This document shows, in pieces, positions 54,485 through 62,457 of a stretch of DNA of 64,000 nt (its first letter is position 1; each line of letters opens with the position of its first letter). A model generated the notes under the pieces. It saw only the letters and a list, made by a program, of their open reading frames with translations. It was not told the DNA's origin and made no database searches. The position numbers and the translations under genes were made by a program. Source of the stretch: DASSNU01 sp035701265 (GTDB taxonomy: Bacteria; Gemmatimonadota; Gemmatimonadetes; Gemmatimonadales; Gemmatimonadaceae); NCBI GenBank assembly GCA_035701265.1, contig DASSNU010000021.1:434001-498000 (forward strand), read 5' to 3'.

Positions 54485-55498
54485 ATGGCTATTCGCGTCG
54501 GCATCAATGGCTTCGGCCGCATCGGGCGCCAGGTCGTGCGCGCGGCAAAGGAGCAGGGCGTCGCCGAGCTGGACTTCGTGGCGGTGAATGATCTCACCGA
54601 CACGCACACGCTTGCGCACCTGTTCAAGTACGACTCCGTGCATCGCACGTACGACGGCGATGTGCGCGCTGGCGAGGGCACCATCACCATCGATGGTGAC
54701 GAGATCCGCGTGCTGTCGGAAAAGGAACCCGGTGCTCTGCCATGGAAGGAGCTGAAAGTGGACGTGGTCCTCGAGTCCACCGGCCGGTTCACCAAGCGCG
54801 AGGACGCACAGAAGCATCTCGCAGCGGGCGCACGAAAGGTCGTCATCTCCGCCCCGGCAAAGGGCGAGGACATCACGGTCGTGATGGGCGTCAACCACAC
54901 GAATTACGACGCCGCCAAGCACAACGTGATCTCGAACGCCAGCTGCACCACGAACTGCCTGGTTCCCATGGTCAAGGTCGTGCGCGATGCGTTCGGCTTC
55001 CGCCACGGCTTCATGACCACCATTCACAGCTACACCAACGACCAGAAGATCCTCGACCTGCCGCACAAAGACCTGCGCCGCGCGCGCGCAGCCGCGGTGT
55101 CGATGATCCCCACCACGACCGGCGCCGCCAAAGCCACCGCGCTCGTCATCCCCGAGGTGAAAGGGTTGATCGATGGAATCGCCATCCGCGTGCCCACGCC
55201 GGACGTCTCCTTCACCGATCTGGTGGTGGAGGTGGAGCGCGCGACGACGATCGACGAAGTGAACGCGGCCTTCCGGACGGCGAGCGAATCGGGTCCGCTC
55301 AAGGGCTACCTCGCCTATTCCGAGGAGGAGCTCGTCTCCTGCGACTACATCGGGAATCCCTTCTCCTGCATCCTCGATGCGAAGAGTACCAACGTGATCG
55401 GCGGCACGCTGGTGAAGGTGTGCGGATGGTACGACAACGAATGGGGATACTCGTCGCGCTGCGTGGATCTCCTGCGCTACGTGGGAGAGCGGCTGTGA
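54485..55498 (+). CDS. gap: Glyceraldehyde-3-phosphate dehydrogenase, type I
   Basis: The 337-residue enzyme has INGFGRIGRQVVR (NAD-binding), the catalytic SNASCTTNCL, TTIHSYTNDQ with the catalytic His, and KVCGWYDNEWGYSSR. It oxidises glyceraldehyde-3-phosphate in glycolysis. The ATG has AGGAG upstream, and only 20 bases separate it from comF, so it is probably read from the superoperon. The order gap - small membrane gene - pgk - tpiA assembles the lower glycolytic block. Confidence 0.97.
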   Translation: MAIRVGINGFGRIGRQVVRAAKEQGVAELDFVAVNDLTDTHTLAHLFKYDSVHRTYDGDVRAGEGTITIDGDEIRVLSEKEPGALPWKELKVDVVLESTGRFTKREDAQKHLAAGARKVVISAPAKGEDITVVMGVNHTNYDAAKHNVISNASCTTNCLVPMVKVVRDAFGFRHGFMTTIHSYTNDQKILDLPHKDLRRARAAAVSMIPTTTGAAKATALVIPEVKGLIDGIAIRVPTPDVSFTDLVVEVERATTIDEVNAAFRTASESGPLKGYLAYSEEELVSCDYIGNPFSCILDAKSTNVIGGTLVKVCGWYDNEWGYSSRCVDLLRYVGERL

Positions 55499-55785
55499 CC
55501 GCCCCCGCCACGCCCCCGCGCGAGGGGCGTGGACTGGACCTGCTCGCGCTCGTCCTCCTCGTCGCCGGGCTGCTCATCGCCGCGTACGGACTTGCCGGGT
55601 GGCGCGGGCTCATCTCGGGCCCGATCATCACGGCGCCCGGTGAGCTTGCGGTGACACGCGCGGCACACTTCGAGCGTGTCATCATGGCGGGCGCGGCGGT
55701 GATCGTCGTCTCGTTGCTGGTGGCGATCGGCTCCACCGCGCGCCGCCTCGTTCGCGCACGCCGCGCCCGCACCGAGCACGCATGA
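55495..55785 (+). CDS. Small two-helix membrane protein between gap and pgk
   Basis: The 96-residue protein has two hydrophobic segments (about 15-34 and 66-84) joined by a loop (GLISGPIITAPGELAVTRAA) and a basic tail RRLVRARRARTEHA. It is coupled at both ends, GTGA with gap and ATGA with pgk, so it is clearly expressed with glycolytic genes. I recognise no family and infer no function. Confidence 0.7.
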   Translation: MTAPATPPREGRGLDLLALVLLVAGLLIAAYGLAGWRGLISGPIITAPGELAVTRAAHFERVIMAGAAVIVVSLLVAIGSTARRLVRARRARTEHA

Positions 55786-56978
55786 CCGCGCGTTCGCTCC
55801 GCGACCTCTCCGAGCAGGAGCTGCGCGGTCACCGAGCCGTGGTCCGCGTGGACTTCAACGTCCCGCAGGATGCCGGGGGAGCGGTGACCGATGACACGCG
55901 CATCCGCGCGGCGCTCCCAACCATCGACTACCTGGCGGACCACGGCGCCAGCGTGGTGCTCCTCTCGCATCTTGGTCGTCCCAAGGGCGCCCCCGATGCG
56001 AGGTACTCCCTGGCACCCGTGGCGCGTCACCTGGCAACGCTCACCCGCCATCCGGTGCGGTTCGTACCGTCCACCGTGTCGGATGAAGCAATCGCCGCCG
56101 CGCGCGCGCTCGCACCGGGGGAGATCCTGCTCCTCGAGAACACGCGCTTTCTTCCCGGCGAGGAGAAGAACGACGACGCACTCGCGCGCGCGCTCGCACA
56201 GTTGGGCGACCTGTACGTGAACGACGCGTTCGGTGCCGCGCACCGCGCGCATGCTTCCACCGCCGGGATCGCGCGGTACCTCCATCCCGCCGTCGCCGGC
56301 TTGTTGATGGAGCGCGAGCTCGCCTACCTGGGCGGCGCACTCGGCGATCCCGAGCGTCCGTTCGTCGCTGTGCTGGGTGGCGCGAAGATCTCCGGCAAGA
56401 TCGACGTCATCGAGCACCTCCTGCCCAAGGTGGATCGGCTGCTCGTCGGCGGGGCCATGGCATGCACGTTCTTTCGCGCCATGGGCCTCGAGACGGGACG
56501 CTCGCTCGTGGAAGAGGACCGCGTGGAGATGGCGAAGTCGCTCCTGGCGCGCGGAGGCGAGCGACTGGTGCTGCCGCGGGATGCCGTCGTGGCACCATCC
56601 ATCGACGCTGGCGCGAAGGCGCATGCTGTCTCTCGCGAGGACATTCCGCGCGACGAGGCGATGCTCGACATTGGCCCGCACAGCGCCGAGCAGTTCGCCG
56701 CAGAGATCGAGCGCGCACGCACCGTCGTGTGGAACGGGCCGATGGGCGTGTTCGAAACACCCCCGTTCGATCGCGGAACGCGCGCGGTAGCCGAGGCGTT
56801 GGCGCGCGCCACACGCGTGGGCGCGACGACCATCGTGGGAGGGGGAGACTCCGCCGCGGCCGTCTCGGAGATGGGCCTGGAGTCGGCCATGAGCCACGTC
56901 TCCACCGGAGGGGGCGCATCGCTCGAGTTCCTGGAGGGGAAGGTGCTCCCCGGCGTCGCCGCGCTCGACCAGCAATGA
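55782..56978 (+). CDS. pgk: Phosphoglycerate kinase
   Basis: The 398-residue enzyme transfers phosphate from 1,3-bisphosphoglycerate to ADP. It has VVRVDFNVPQD, LLSHLGRPKG, LLENTRFLPGEEKND, VAVLGGAKISGKIDVIE, VWNGPMGVFE and the C-terminal GGGDSAAAV. Length and motifs are canonical. The ATG overlaps the small membrane gene and the stop overlaps tpiA (ATGA). Confidence 0.97.
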   Translation: MTARSLRDLSEQELRGHRAVVRVDFNVPQDAGGAVTDDTRIRAALPTIDYLADHGASVVLLSHLGRPKGAPDARYSLAPVARHLATLTRHPVRFVPSTVSDEAIAAARALAPGEILLLENTRFLPGEEKNDDALARALAQLGDLYVNDAFGAAHRAHASTAGIARYLHPAVAGLLMERELAYLGGALGDPERPFVAVLGGAKISGKIDVIEHLLPKVDRLLVGGAMACTFFRAMGLETGRSLVEEDRVEMAKSLLARGGERLVLPRDAVVAPSIDAGAKAHAVSREDIPRDEAMLDIGPHSAEQFAAEIERARTVVWNGPMGVFETPPFDRGTRAVAEALARATRVGATTIVGGGDSAAAVSEMGLESAMSHVSTGGGASLEFLEGKVLPGVAALDQQ

Positions 56979-57754
56979 GTCCGCTCCGCGCACCCGTTCT
57001 GGCCGCCAACTGGAAGATGCACAAGACGCCCGCCGAGGCGCGGGCGTTCATGGACATCTTCCTCACGCGCTACTCTCCGATGGACGATCGCACGGTCGTC
57101 ATCTTCCCTCCGGCCGCTACGTTGCCGGCGACCGTGGACGCAGCCCGCGCGCGCCCGGACATCGGCTTCGGCGTACAGAACATCCACTGGGAGGCGCAGG
57201 GGGCCTACACCGGCGAGATCTCCGCGCCGATCGCGCGCGGCGCCGGGGCATCGTACGTGCTGGTCGGCCACTCCGAGCGCCGTCACGTCTTCGGGGAGAC
57301 GGACGAGCAGACGGCGTGGAAGTGCGCCGCCGCGCTGCGCGCCGGTCTCACGCCGATCCTGTGCGTCGGGGAACAGCTCGCCGAGCGCGAGTCCGGGAGT
57401 ACGGATGCGGTCGTGCTCCGCCAGCTCCGCATCGGCCTCTCCGCACTGGAGCCGGCGGACATCGCGCAGATCGCGGTGGCGTACGAGCCGGTGTGGGCGA
57501 TCGGCACGGGGCGCACGGCCACCCCCCGCGATGCGTCAGCGGTGCACACCGCCATCCGCGCTGCGCTCTGTGACCGCGTGTCCTCGGGCGCGGAGGCGAT
57601 CCCGATTCTGTACGGTGGCAGTGTGAAGCGCGACAACGCCGATGCACTGCTCGCCGCGCCGGAGGTGGGTGGACTGCTCGTCGGAGGCGCGAGCCTGGAT
57701 GCGGAGAGTTGGGCCGCGATCGTCCAGGCGAGTGGGAAGTCGGGCGCGTCGTGA
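56975..57754 (+). CDS. tpiA: Triosephosphate isomerase
   Basis: This 259-residue TIM-barrel enzyme interconverts dihydroxyacetone phosphate and glyceraldehyde-3-phosphate. It has LAANWKMHKT with the catalytic Lys, VLVGHSERRHVFGE with the catalytic His, AYEPVWAIGTGRT with the catalytic Glu, and the phosphate-binding ILYGGSVKRDN and LLVGGASLD. It is the last gene of the superoperon; no hairpin terminator is evident behind it. Confidence 0.97.
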   Translation: MSPLRAPVLAANWKMHKTPAEARAFMDIFLTRYSPMDDRTVVIFPPAATLPATVDAARARPDIGFGVQNIHWEAQGAYTGEISAPIARGAGASYVLVGHSERRHVFGETDEQTAWKCAAALRAGLTPILCVGEQLAERESGSTDAVVLRQLRIGLSALEPADIAQIAVAYEPVWAIGTGRTATPRDASAVHTAIRAALCDRVSSGAEAIPILYGGSVKRDNADALLAAPEVGGLLVGGASLDAESWAAIVQASGKSGAS

Positions 57755-57844
57755 CCCCAGGCGCGTCCTGCAGCTCACTGCCCGCACGGCGCCAACCGCG
57801 CGGCGAGGCGCACAGCCGGTGCAGCCGCCGAAGTCCGGCGCGAC

Positions 57845-57873
57845 TTGACCCCGTTTCGTAACTCTCCTACCTT
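57845..57873 (+). promoter_or_regulatory. secG-carA promoter
   Basis: TTGACC (57845-57850) and TACCTT (57868-57873) are 17 bases apart; the secG ATG is 44 bases after the -10 element. Confidence 0.6.
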
Positions 57874-57917
57874 TCGACGTTTACGAGCACGCACCCATCT
57901 CCAGCCGCGCCGTCCCC

Positions 57918-58325
57918 ATGTTCACGTTCTTCCTCGTTCTGCTCGTCCTCGACAGCCTCGTCCTCATCGCCGTCGTGCTCATGCAAGAGGGGAAGGGGGG
58001 TGGGCTCGCTGCGAGCTTCGGCGGCGCCGGTTCGTCGGCCGGGTCGTTCCTCGGCACTCGACAGATGGGCAACGTGCTCACGAAGGCGAGCTGGTGGACC
58101 GGCGGAATCTTCCTCGTCCTGTCCTTCATTCTCGCCTCCGTCTCGCAGCGCGGCGCCATACCACGGTCCCCGCTCGATCAGCCACTCACACCGCCAGCGC
58201 AGCAGAGCGCGCCGGCCGCACCCGCTCCCGCTCTGCCGCTGCAACCCGCGCCGGGCGGGCAAACGCCCGCGCAGCAGCAGCAGCAACCTCCCGCGCAGGG
58301 CAGTTCTCCATCGTCGCAGCCATAG
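57918..58325 (+). CDS. secG: Preprotein translocase subunit SecG
   Basis: The 135-residue protein has two membrane helices with the conserved interhelical LMQEGKGGGLAASFGGAGSS and TRQMGNVLTKASWW. A long Pro/Gln/Ala-rich cytoplasmic or periplasmic tail (about 50 residues, including QQQQQ) is added. SecG assists the SecYEG channel. Gene order tpiA-secG is common in bacteria. Four bases separate it from carA. Confidence 0.95.
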   Translation: MFTFFLVLLVLDSLVLIAVVLMQEGKGGGLAASFGGAGSSAGSFLGTRQMGNVLTKASWWTGGIFLVLSFILASVSQRGAIPRSPLDQPLTPPAQQSAPAAPAPALPLQPAPGGQTPAQQQQQPPAQGSSPSSQP

Positions 58326-58328
58326 CGC

Positions 58329-59465
58329 ATGGGGATTTCGTCGGAACGGAAACCAGGGTTCCTCCTGCTCGAGGATGGAACCCTCTTTCGTGGAACGGTC
58401 GGAGCCCTGTCCGGGCCTGCGGTCGCCGAGGTGGTCTTCACCACGAACATGACCGGCTACCAGGAGGTCTTCACCGACCCGTCCTACCGCGGACAGATCG
58501 TGGTGATGACGGCACCGATGATCGGGAACTACGGCATCAATCGCGAGGACCCGGAATCTGCCGGCGTGCAGGTGGCCGGCGTCGTCGTGCGGGAGCTCAC
58601 GACGCACCGCTCGAGCTGGCGCGCCGACGGGGAATTGGAGGAATGGCTCCGGGAATCGCAAGTTCCTGTTCTGTCTGATATTGATACGCGTCGCCTCACG
58701 CGGCATCTGAGATCTGCTGGGGTTATGGAAGGCGCCATCGGCGTGGGGACGGATCCGTCGCCCGATGTGGTGGCTGCGCTGGAGAGCTGTCCATCCATGG
58801 TCGGGCTCGATCTCGCCTCCCGGGTGAGCACGCGCGACCGCTACGTGTGGGGCGACGCGTCCGCACAGCACCACATCGTGGCCTACGACTACGGGATCAA
58901 GCGCAACATTCTCCGCCTGTTCGCCGAGCACGGCTGCCGAGTGACCGTCGTGCCGGCCGACACACCGGCGGAGGAGACGCTGGCGCTCCGGCCGGATGGT
59001 GTGTTCCTCTCCAACGGGCCCGGCGATCCGGCGGCGGTGGAGGCAGGTCCGCCCATCATTCGCGAGATTGCAGAGTCTGGAGTCCCGATCCTCGGGATCT
59101 GCCTCGGCCATCAGCTCATTGCGCTCACGTTCGGTGCGCAAACGGAAAAGCTTCCGTACGGGCATCGCGGCGGGAATCATCCGGTGCGCGATATCGCCAC
59201 CGGTCGCGTGCTCATCACGTCACAGAACCACGGCTTTGCCGTCACCGGAGGCGTGGAGGGGATTCCTGGCGCGCCGACGCTCGAAGTGACGCACGTGAAT
59301 CTGAATGATGGGACGGTGGAAGGGCTTCGCCACCGCGAGTTGCCGCTCTTCGCCGTCCAGTACCATCCCGAAGCTGCCCCAGGCCCACACGACGCGCGGC
59401 CGCTTTTCTCCGACTTCATGGAAGCCGTTCGGTCGAACGCGCGTTCGAGTGTTCCAAACGGTTGA
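58329..59465 (+). CDS. carA: Carbamoyl-phosphate synthase small subunit
   Basis: CarA is the glutaminase subunit that supplies ammonia for carbamoyl phosphate (pyrimidines and arginine). The 378-residue protein has the N-terminal TTNMTGYQEVFTDPSY, GYGIN-like NYGINREDPES, the glutaminase nucleophile elbow GICLGHQLIAL, and the catalytic His/Glu in YHPEAAPGPHD. No carB lies in the window, so the large subunit is unlinked. Its TGA stop lies within the -35 element of the HU promoter. Confidence 0.96.
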   Translation: MGISSERKPGFLLLEDGTLFRGTVGALSGPAVAEVVFTTNMTGYQEVFTDPSYRGQIVVMTAPMIGNYGINREDPESAGVQVAGVVVRELTTHRSSWRADGELEEWLRESQVPVLSDIDTRRLTRHLRSAGVMEGAIGVGTDPSPDVVAALESCPSMVGLDLASRVSTRDRYVWGDASAQHHIVAYDYGIKRNILRLFAEHGCRVTVVPADTPAEETLALRPDGVFLSNGPGDPAAVEAGPPIIREIAESGVPILGICLGHQLIALTFGAQTEKLPYGHRGGNHPVRDIATGRVLITSQNHGFAVTGGVEGIPGAPTLEVTHVNLNDGTVEGLRHRELPLFAVQYHPEAAPGPHDARPLFSDFMEAVRSNARSSVPNG

Positions 59466-59490
59466 CACACAAAGGGTAAGCCCATAAGTT
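59462..59490 (+). promoter_or_regulatory. HU gene promoter
   Basis: TTGACA (59462-59467) and TAAGTT (59485-59490) are 17 bases apart, with both elements the same as in the rplU promoter. The carA TGA is embedded in the -35 element. Confidence 0.75.
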
Positions 59491-59534
59491 CGACCACGGT
59501 TCGCCGTGGACGATGGCTCCAGCCGAGGTTCCGA

Positions 59535-59867
59535 ATGACGAAAGCCGACCTGGTAGAGCACGTGACGGCAACGATCTCTCGCACGGCGGGTCCGATGATT
59601 TCCAAGAAGGATTGCGCCCGTGTGGTCGATGCCTTCCTGGATGCTATCAAGGATGCTCTTCGCGACCAGAAGAACATCGAGGTGCGGGGTTTCGGGACCT
59701 TCAAGATTCGGCATCGGAAGACGCGGATGGCGCGGAACCCACGCACGGGAGCACCGGTAGAGGTTTCGGCCCGCCCGGTTCCAGTCTTCAAGCCGTCCAA
59801 GGAGCTGCGCGCGCTGGTCGCAGAGGAGAACGAGGAATCCTCGGCGGGAGAGTCCAGCGCGGCGTGA
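59535..59867 (+). CDS. HU/IHF-family DNA-binding protein
   Basis: This 110-residue nucleoid protein begins MTKADLVEHVTA and has FLDAIKDALRDQKNIEVRGF and GTFKIRHRKTRMARNPRTG with the DNA-intercalating RNPRTG loop of the beta arm. An acidic Ser/Glu tail (EENEESSAGESSAA) extends beyond a normal HU of 90 residues. It bends DNA as a dimer. Its own strong promoter and a following hairpin suggest a monocistronic, highly expressed gene. Confidence 0.95.
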   Translation: MTKADLVEHVTATISRTAGPMISKKDCARVVDAFLDAIKDALRDQKNIEVRGFGTFKIRHRKTRMARNPRTGAPVEVSARPVPVFKPSKELRALVAEENEESSAGESSAA

Positions 59868-59900
59868 ATCGTGACCGCTGTCGCTTCCCGCAATCGTGCT

Positions 59901-59927
59901 GCGCCCCGGCCTGAACTGCCGGGGCGC
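59901..59927 (+). terminator. Hairpin after the HU gene
   Basis: GCGCCCCGGC (59901-59910) pairs perfectly with GCCGGGGCGC (59918-59927) around a seven-base loop, 33 bases after the HU stop. There is no T-run, so termination may be weak or protein-assisted. Confidence 0.6.
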
Positions 59928-60103
59928 TCGTGCATCCGCGGGCGGATGGCGCCGGTGGCCGCGTCCGCCCGGGCCGTCGACCGCGTCACGCGCGCCGTCC
60001 GAGCAGGGGCTCGACGAGCAGATTTGCGGGTAACTCGACGATCGCCAGACGATTCCGGAGCCGCCGCGCTTGCCACGCGCGGGTGGTCGGGCGAGTGTTC
60101 AGA

Positions 60104-60349
60104 ATGATGCAGGTGACCGCACTGCTCTTCGCTTCGTATGCCGAACACCTTGGCCGCGACGCCGTCTCGCTCGAGCTCCCCGACGGCGCGACGGTGGACG
60201 ACGTGCTGCGGCATCTGGCCGCACTGCCCGGGGGAGACCGGCTGCCGCCGGAGCCGCTCGTGGCGGTGAACCTGGAGTACGCCGCGCGCGGGCACGCGCT
60301 GGCACCCGGTGATGAAGTGGCGGTGATTCCTCCCATCGCGGGCGGCTGA
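60104..60349 (+). CDS. moaD: Molybdopterin synthase sulfur carrier subunit MoaD
   Basis: The 81-residue ubiquitin-like protein ends in the required AGG (IPPIAGG), whose terminal glycine is thiocarboxylated. It has LLFASYAEHLGRDAV, the NLEYAARG turn and DEVAVIPP, all typical. It pairs with moaE two bases downstream. Two adjacent ATGs (60104 and 60107) are possible starts. No other molybdopterin gene is in the window. Confidence 0.93.
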   Translation: MMQVTALLFASYAEHLGRDAVSLELPDGATVDDVLRHLAALPGGDRLPPEPLVAVNLEYAARGHALAPGDEVAVIPPIAGG

Positions 60350-60351
60350 CC

Positions 60352-60810
60352 GTGCGCAGCGCGATCGTCACCCACGTGCTCGATCCGGCGGCGTTGCTGG
60401 CGGAGGTCTCCGCGGCGCGTCACGGCGCCGCGGTGGTGTTCGTGGGCACCGTGCGCGAGGTGAACGACGGACGGGCCGTCACGGGCATCGAGTACCGCGC
60501 GTACGCACCGATGGCCGAGCGTGAGCTCGCGACGATCATCCACGAGGCGGCCGCGCGGAGCGGCGGCGCGGACATCGTGGCCGAGCATCGCATGGGACGG
60601 TTGGGGCTGGAGGAGGCCAGCGTCGTCATTGCTGTCGCGCATCCGCATCGCGCGCCGGCATTCGACGCAGCACGCTACGTCATCGAGGAGCTCAAGCGGC
60701 GCGTGCCCATCTGGAAGCGCGAGGAATACGTGGACGGCACGCGCGAGTGGGTCGATCCCACAGCCGCGCGCACACCGGAGTCGGTTGCCGGACCGCCCCG
60801 GGCCGGATAA
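60352..60810 (+). CDS. moaE: Molybdopterin synthase catalytic subunit MoaE
   Basis: The 152-residue MoaE has VFVGTVREVNDGR, GIEYRAYAPMAE, HRMGRLGLEEASV, VAHPHRAPAF and the catalytic-site PIWKREEY. It inserts sulfur from MoaD into cyclic pyranopterin monophosphate. The start is a GTG two bases after the moaD stop, and the TAA stop is the first half of the mdh -10 element. Confidence 0.95.
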   Translation: MRSAIVTHVLDPAALLAEVSAARHGAAVVFVGTVREVNDGRAVTGIEYRAYAPMAERELATIIHEAAARSGGADIVAEHRMGRLGLEEASVVIAVAHPHRAPAFDAARYVIEELKRRVPIWKREEYVDGTREWVDPTAARTPESVAGPPRAG

Positions 60811-60813
60811 GTT
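60785..60813 (+). promoter_or_regulatory. mdh-sdh promoter
   Basis: TTGCCG (60785-60790) and TAAGTT (60808-60813) are 17 bases apart. The whole -35 element lies in the end of moaE and its TAA stop forms bases one to three of the -10. Confidence 0.65.
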
Positions 60814-60857
60814 CGGTCGGTTTGAGTGCAGTTCACGAGGACACCATACAGGAATTC

Positions 60858-61787
60858 ATGCTCGACAAGATCTCGGTAATCGGCGCGGGAAACGTGGGCG
60901 CCACCACGGCGCAACGCCTCGCGGAGAAGTCGCTGGCACGAACGGTCGTGATGGTGGACGTTGTGGAGGGAGTGCCGCAGGGGAAGTCGCTGGATCAGTG
61001 GGAGTCGGCGCCCATCGAGGGATTCGACACGCGGCTGATCGGCACGAACGGGTACGCCGAGACGGCCGGCTCGGACATCGTGGTGGTCACCGCGGGCATC
61101 GCGCGCAAGCCCGGCATGTCGCGGGACGATCTGCTCAACACCAACGCCGGCATCGTGAAAACGGTCGCGGAGCAGCTCCGGGCCACCTCGCCCAACGCGA
61201 TCATCATCATGGTGTCGAACCCGCTTGACGTGATGGCGTACGTGGCCAAGACGGTCACCAGCTTTCCGCGTGAGCGGGTGATCGGGATGGCCGGCGTGCT
61301 CGACACCGCGCGCTACCGATCGTTCCTGGCCGAGGCACTCGACGTCTCGGTGCGAGACATCCAGGCGATGGTGCTTGGCGGGCACGGAGACACCATGGTC
61401 CCGCTCGCCTCGTACACGACCGTGAGCGGGATTCCCGTCACGCAGCTCATCGATCGCGCGAAGCTGGACGCCATCGTGCAGCGTACCCGTGGCGGCGGAG
61501 CGGAGATCGTGAAGTATCTCAAGACCGGCTCCGCGTACTACGCTCCGTCGGCGGCGGCGGTGGAGATGTGTGAGGCCATCGCGCTGGACCGGAAGCGGGT
61601 GCTCCCGTGTGCCGCGTGGCTCGAAGGCGAGTACGGCGAATCGGGGATCTTCCTGGGGGTGCCGTGCAAACTCGGGCGCCGGGGGATCGAACAGATCTTC
61701 GAGGTGGAGCTCACCGCCGAGGAGCGCGAGGCGTTGCACAAGAGCGCGGAGGCCGTGCGCGAGCCAATGCGCGCGCTGTCGCTATAG
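60858..61787 (+). CDS. mdh: Malate dehydrogenase (LDH-like type)
   Basis: The 309-residue enzyme is the LDH-like form of malate dehydrogenase. It has VIGAGNVGATTAQRL, VMVDVVEGVPQGKSLD, VTAGIARKPGMSRDDLL, VSNPLDVMAY with the substrate Arg segments, and MVLGGHGDTMVPL with the catalytic His. It interconverts malate and oxaloacetate in the TCA cycle and is directly followed by sdhC (one base), so TCA genes are grouped. Confidence 0.95.
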   Translation: MLDKISVIGAGNVGATTAQRLAEKSLARTVVMVDVVEGVPQGKSLDQWESAPIEGFDTRLIGTNGYAETAGSDIVVVTAGIARKPGMSRDDLLNTNAGIVKTVAEQLRATSPNAIIIMVSNPLDVMAYVAKTVTSFPRERVIGMAGVLDTARYRSFLAEALDVSVRDIQAMVLGGHGDTMVPLASYTTVSGIPVTQLIDRAKLDAIVQRTRGGGAEIVKYLKTGSAYYAPSAAAVEMCEAIALDRKRVLPCAAWLEGEYGESGIFLGVPCKLGRRGIEQIFEVELTAEEREALHKSAEAVREPMRALSL

Positions 61788-61788
61788 C

Positions 61789-62451
61789 ATGAGCGCGCGG
61801 GGCGGAGGGCCGTTCGGCTCGACCATCGCGGCGAAGGCGGTGATGGCGGTGACAGGGATCATCCTCGTCGCCTACATCCTTGGGCACGTGGCGGGCAATC
61901 TGCTCATCTACCGTGGCCCGGCCGCCATCAACGGGTACGGCGCGTTGCTGCACCGGAGCATGACGCTGCTCTGGGGAGTGCGCATCCTCCTGCTCGTCGC
62001 CGTCATCCTGCACATCGTTTCCGCGGTCTGGCTCACGCGGCGCTCGCACGCGGCGCGCACCACCGGCTACGCGCGCCGCGAACCGCAGGCGTCCACGATC
62101 GCCTCGCGCACCATGCGCTGGGGCGGCCTCGTGATCCTGCTGTTCGTGGTCTATCACGTCCTGCATCTCACCACCGGAACGCTTCACGGTGCATCGTTCG
62201 CCGAGGGCGATGTGTACGGCAACGTGGTGTCGGCGTTTCGCGTGTGGTGGGTCTCGGCTATCTACATCGTGGCGATGGTGTTCCTGGGGCTCCACCTGTA
62301 TCACGGCATCTGGAGCAGCGGGAAGACGCTCGGCGTGCAGCGCGCCACCGGGCATCCGTTCCGGCGACGCGTGGCGACCGTGCTCGCGGTGGCCGTGTGG
62401 CTCGGTTTCACTTCGATCCCGGTGGCGGTGCTCGCCGGGTTCATTCGCTAA
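61789..62451 (+). CDS. sdhC: Succinate dehydrogenase cytochrome b558 subunit
   Basis: The 220-residue membrane anchor has five hydrophobic helices and is of the single-subunit, di-haem b558 type (as in Bacillus and Bacteroides) rather than the SdhC/SdhD pair. Candidate haem-ligand histidines are in YILGHVAGN, ILHIVSAVW, VYHVLHLTTG and LHLYHGIW. It anchors the flavoprotein/iron-sulfur pair and passes electrons to quinone. The order sdhC-sdhA is standard for this class. Confidence 0.92.
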   Translation: MSARGGGPFGSTIAAKAVMAVTGIILVAYILGHVAGNLLIYRGPAAINGYGALLHRSMTLLWGVRILLLVAVILHIVSAVWLTRRSHAARTTGYARREPQASTIASRTMRWGGLVILLFVVYHVLHLTTGTLHGASFAEGDVYGNVVSAFRVWWVSAIYIVAMVFLGLHLYHGIWSSGKTLGVQRATGHPFRRRVATVLAVAVWLGFTSIPVAVLAGFIR

Positions 62452-62457
62452 CGGCGC

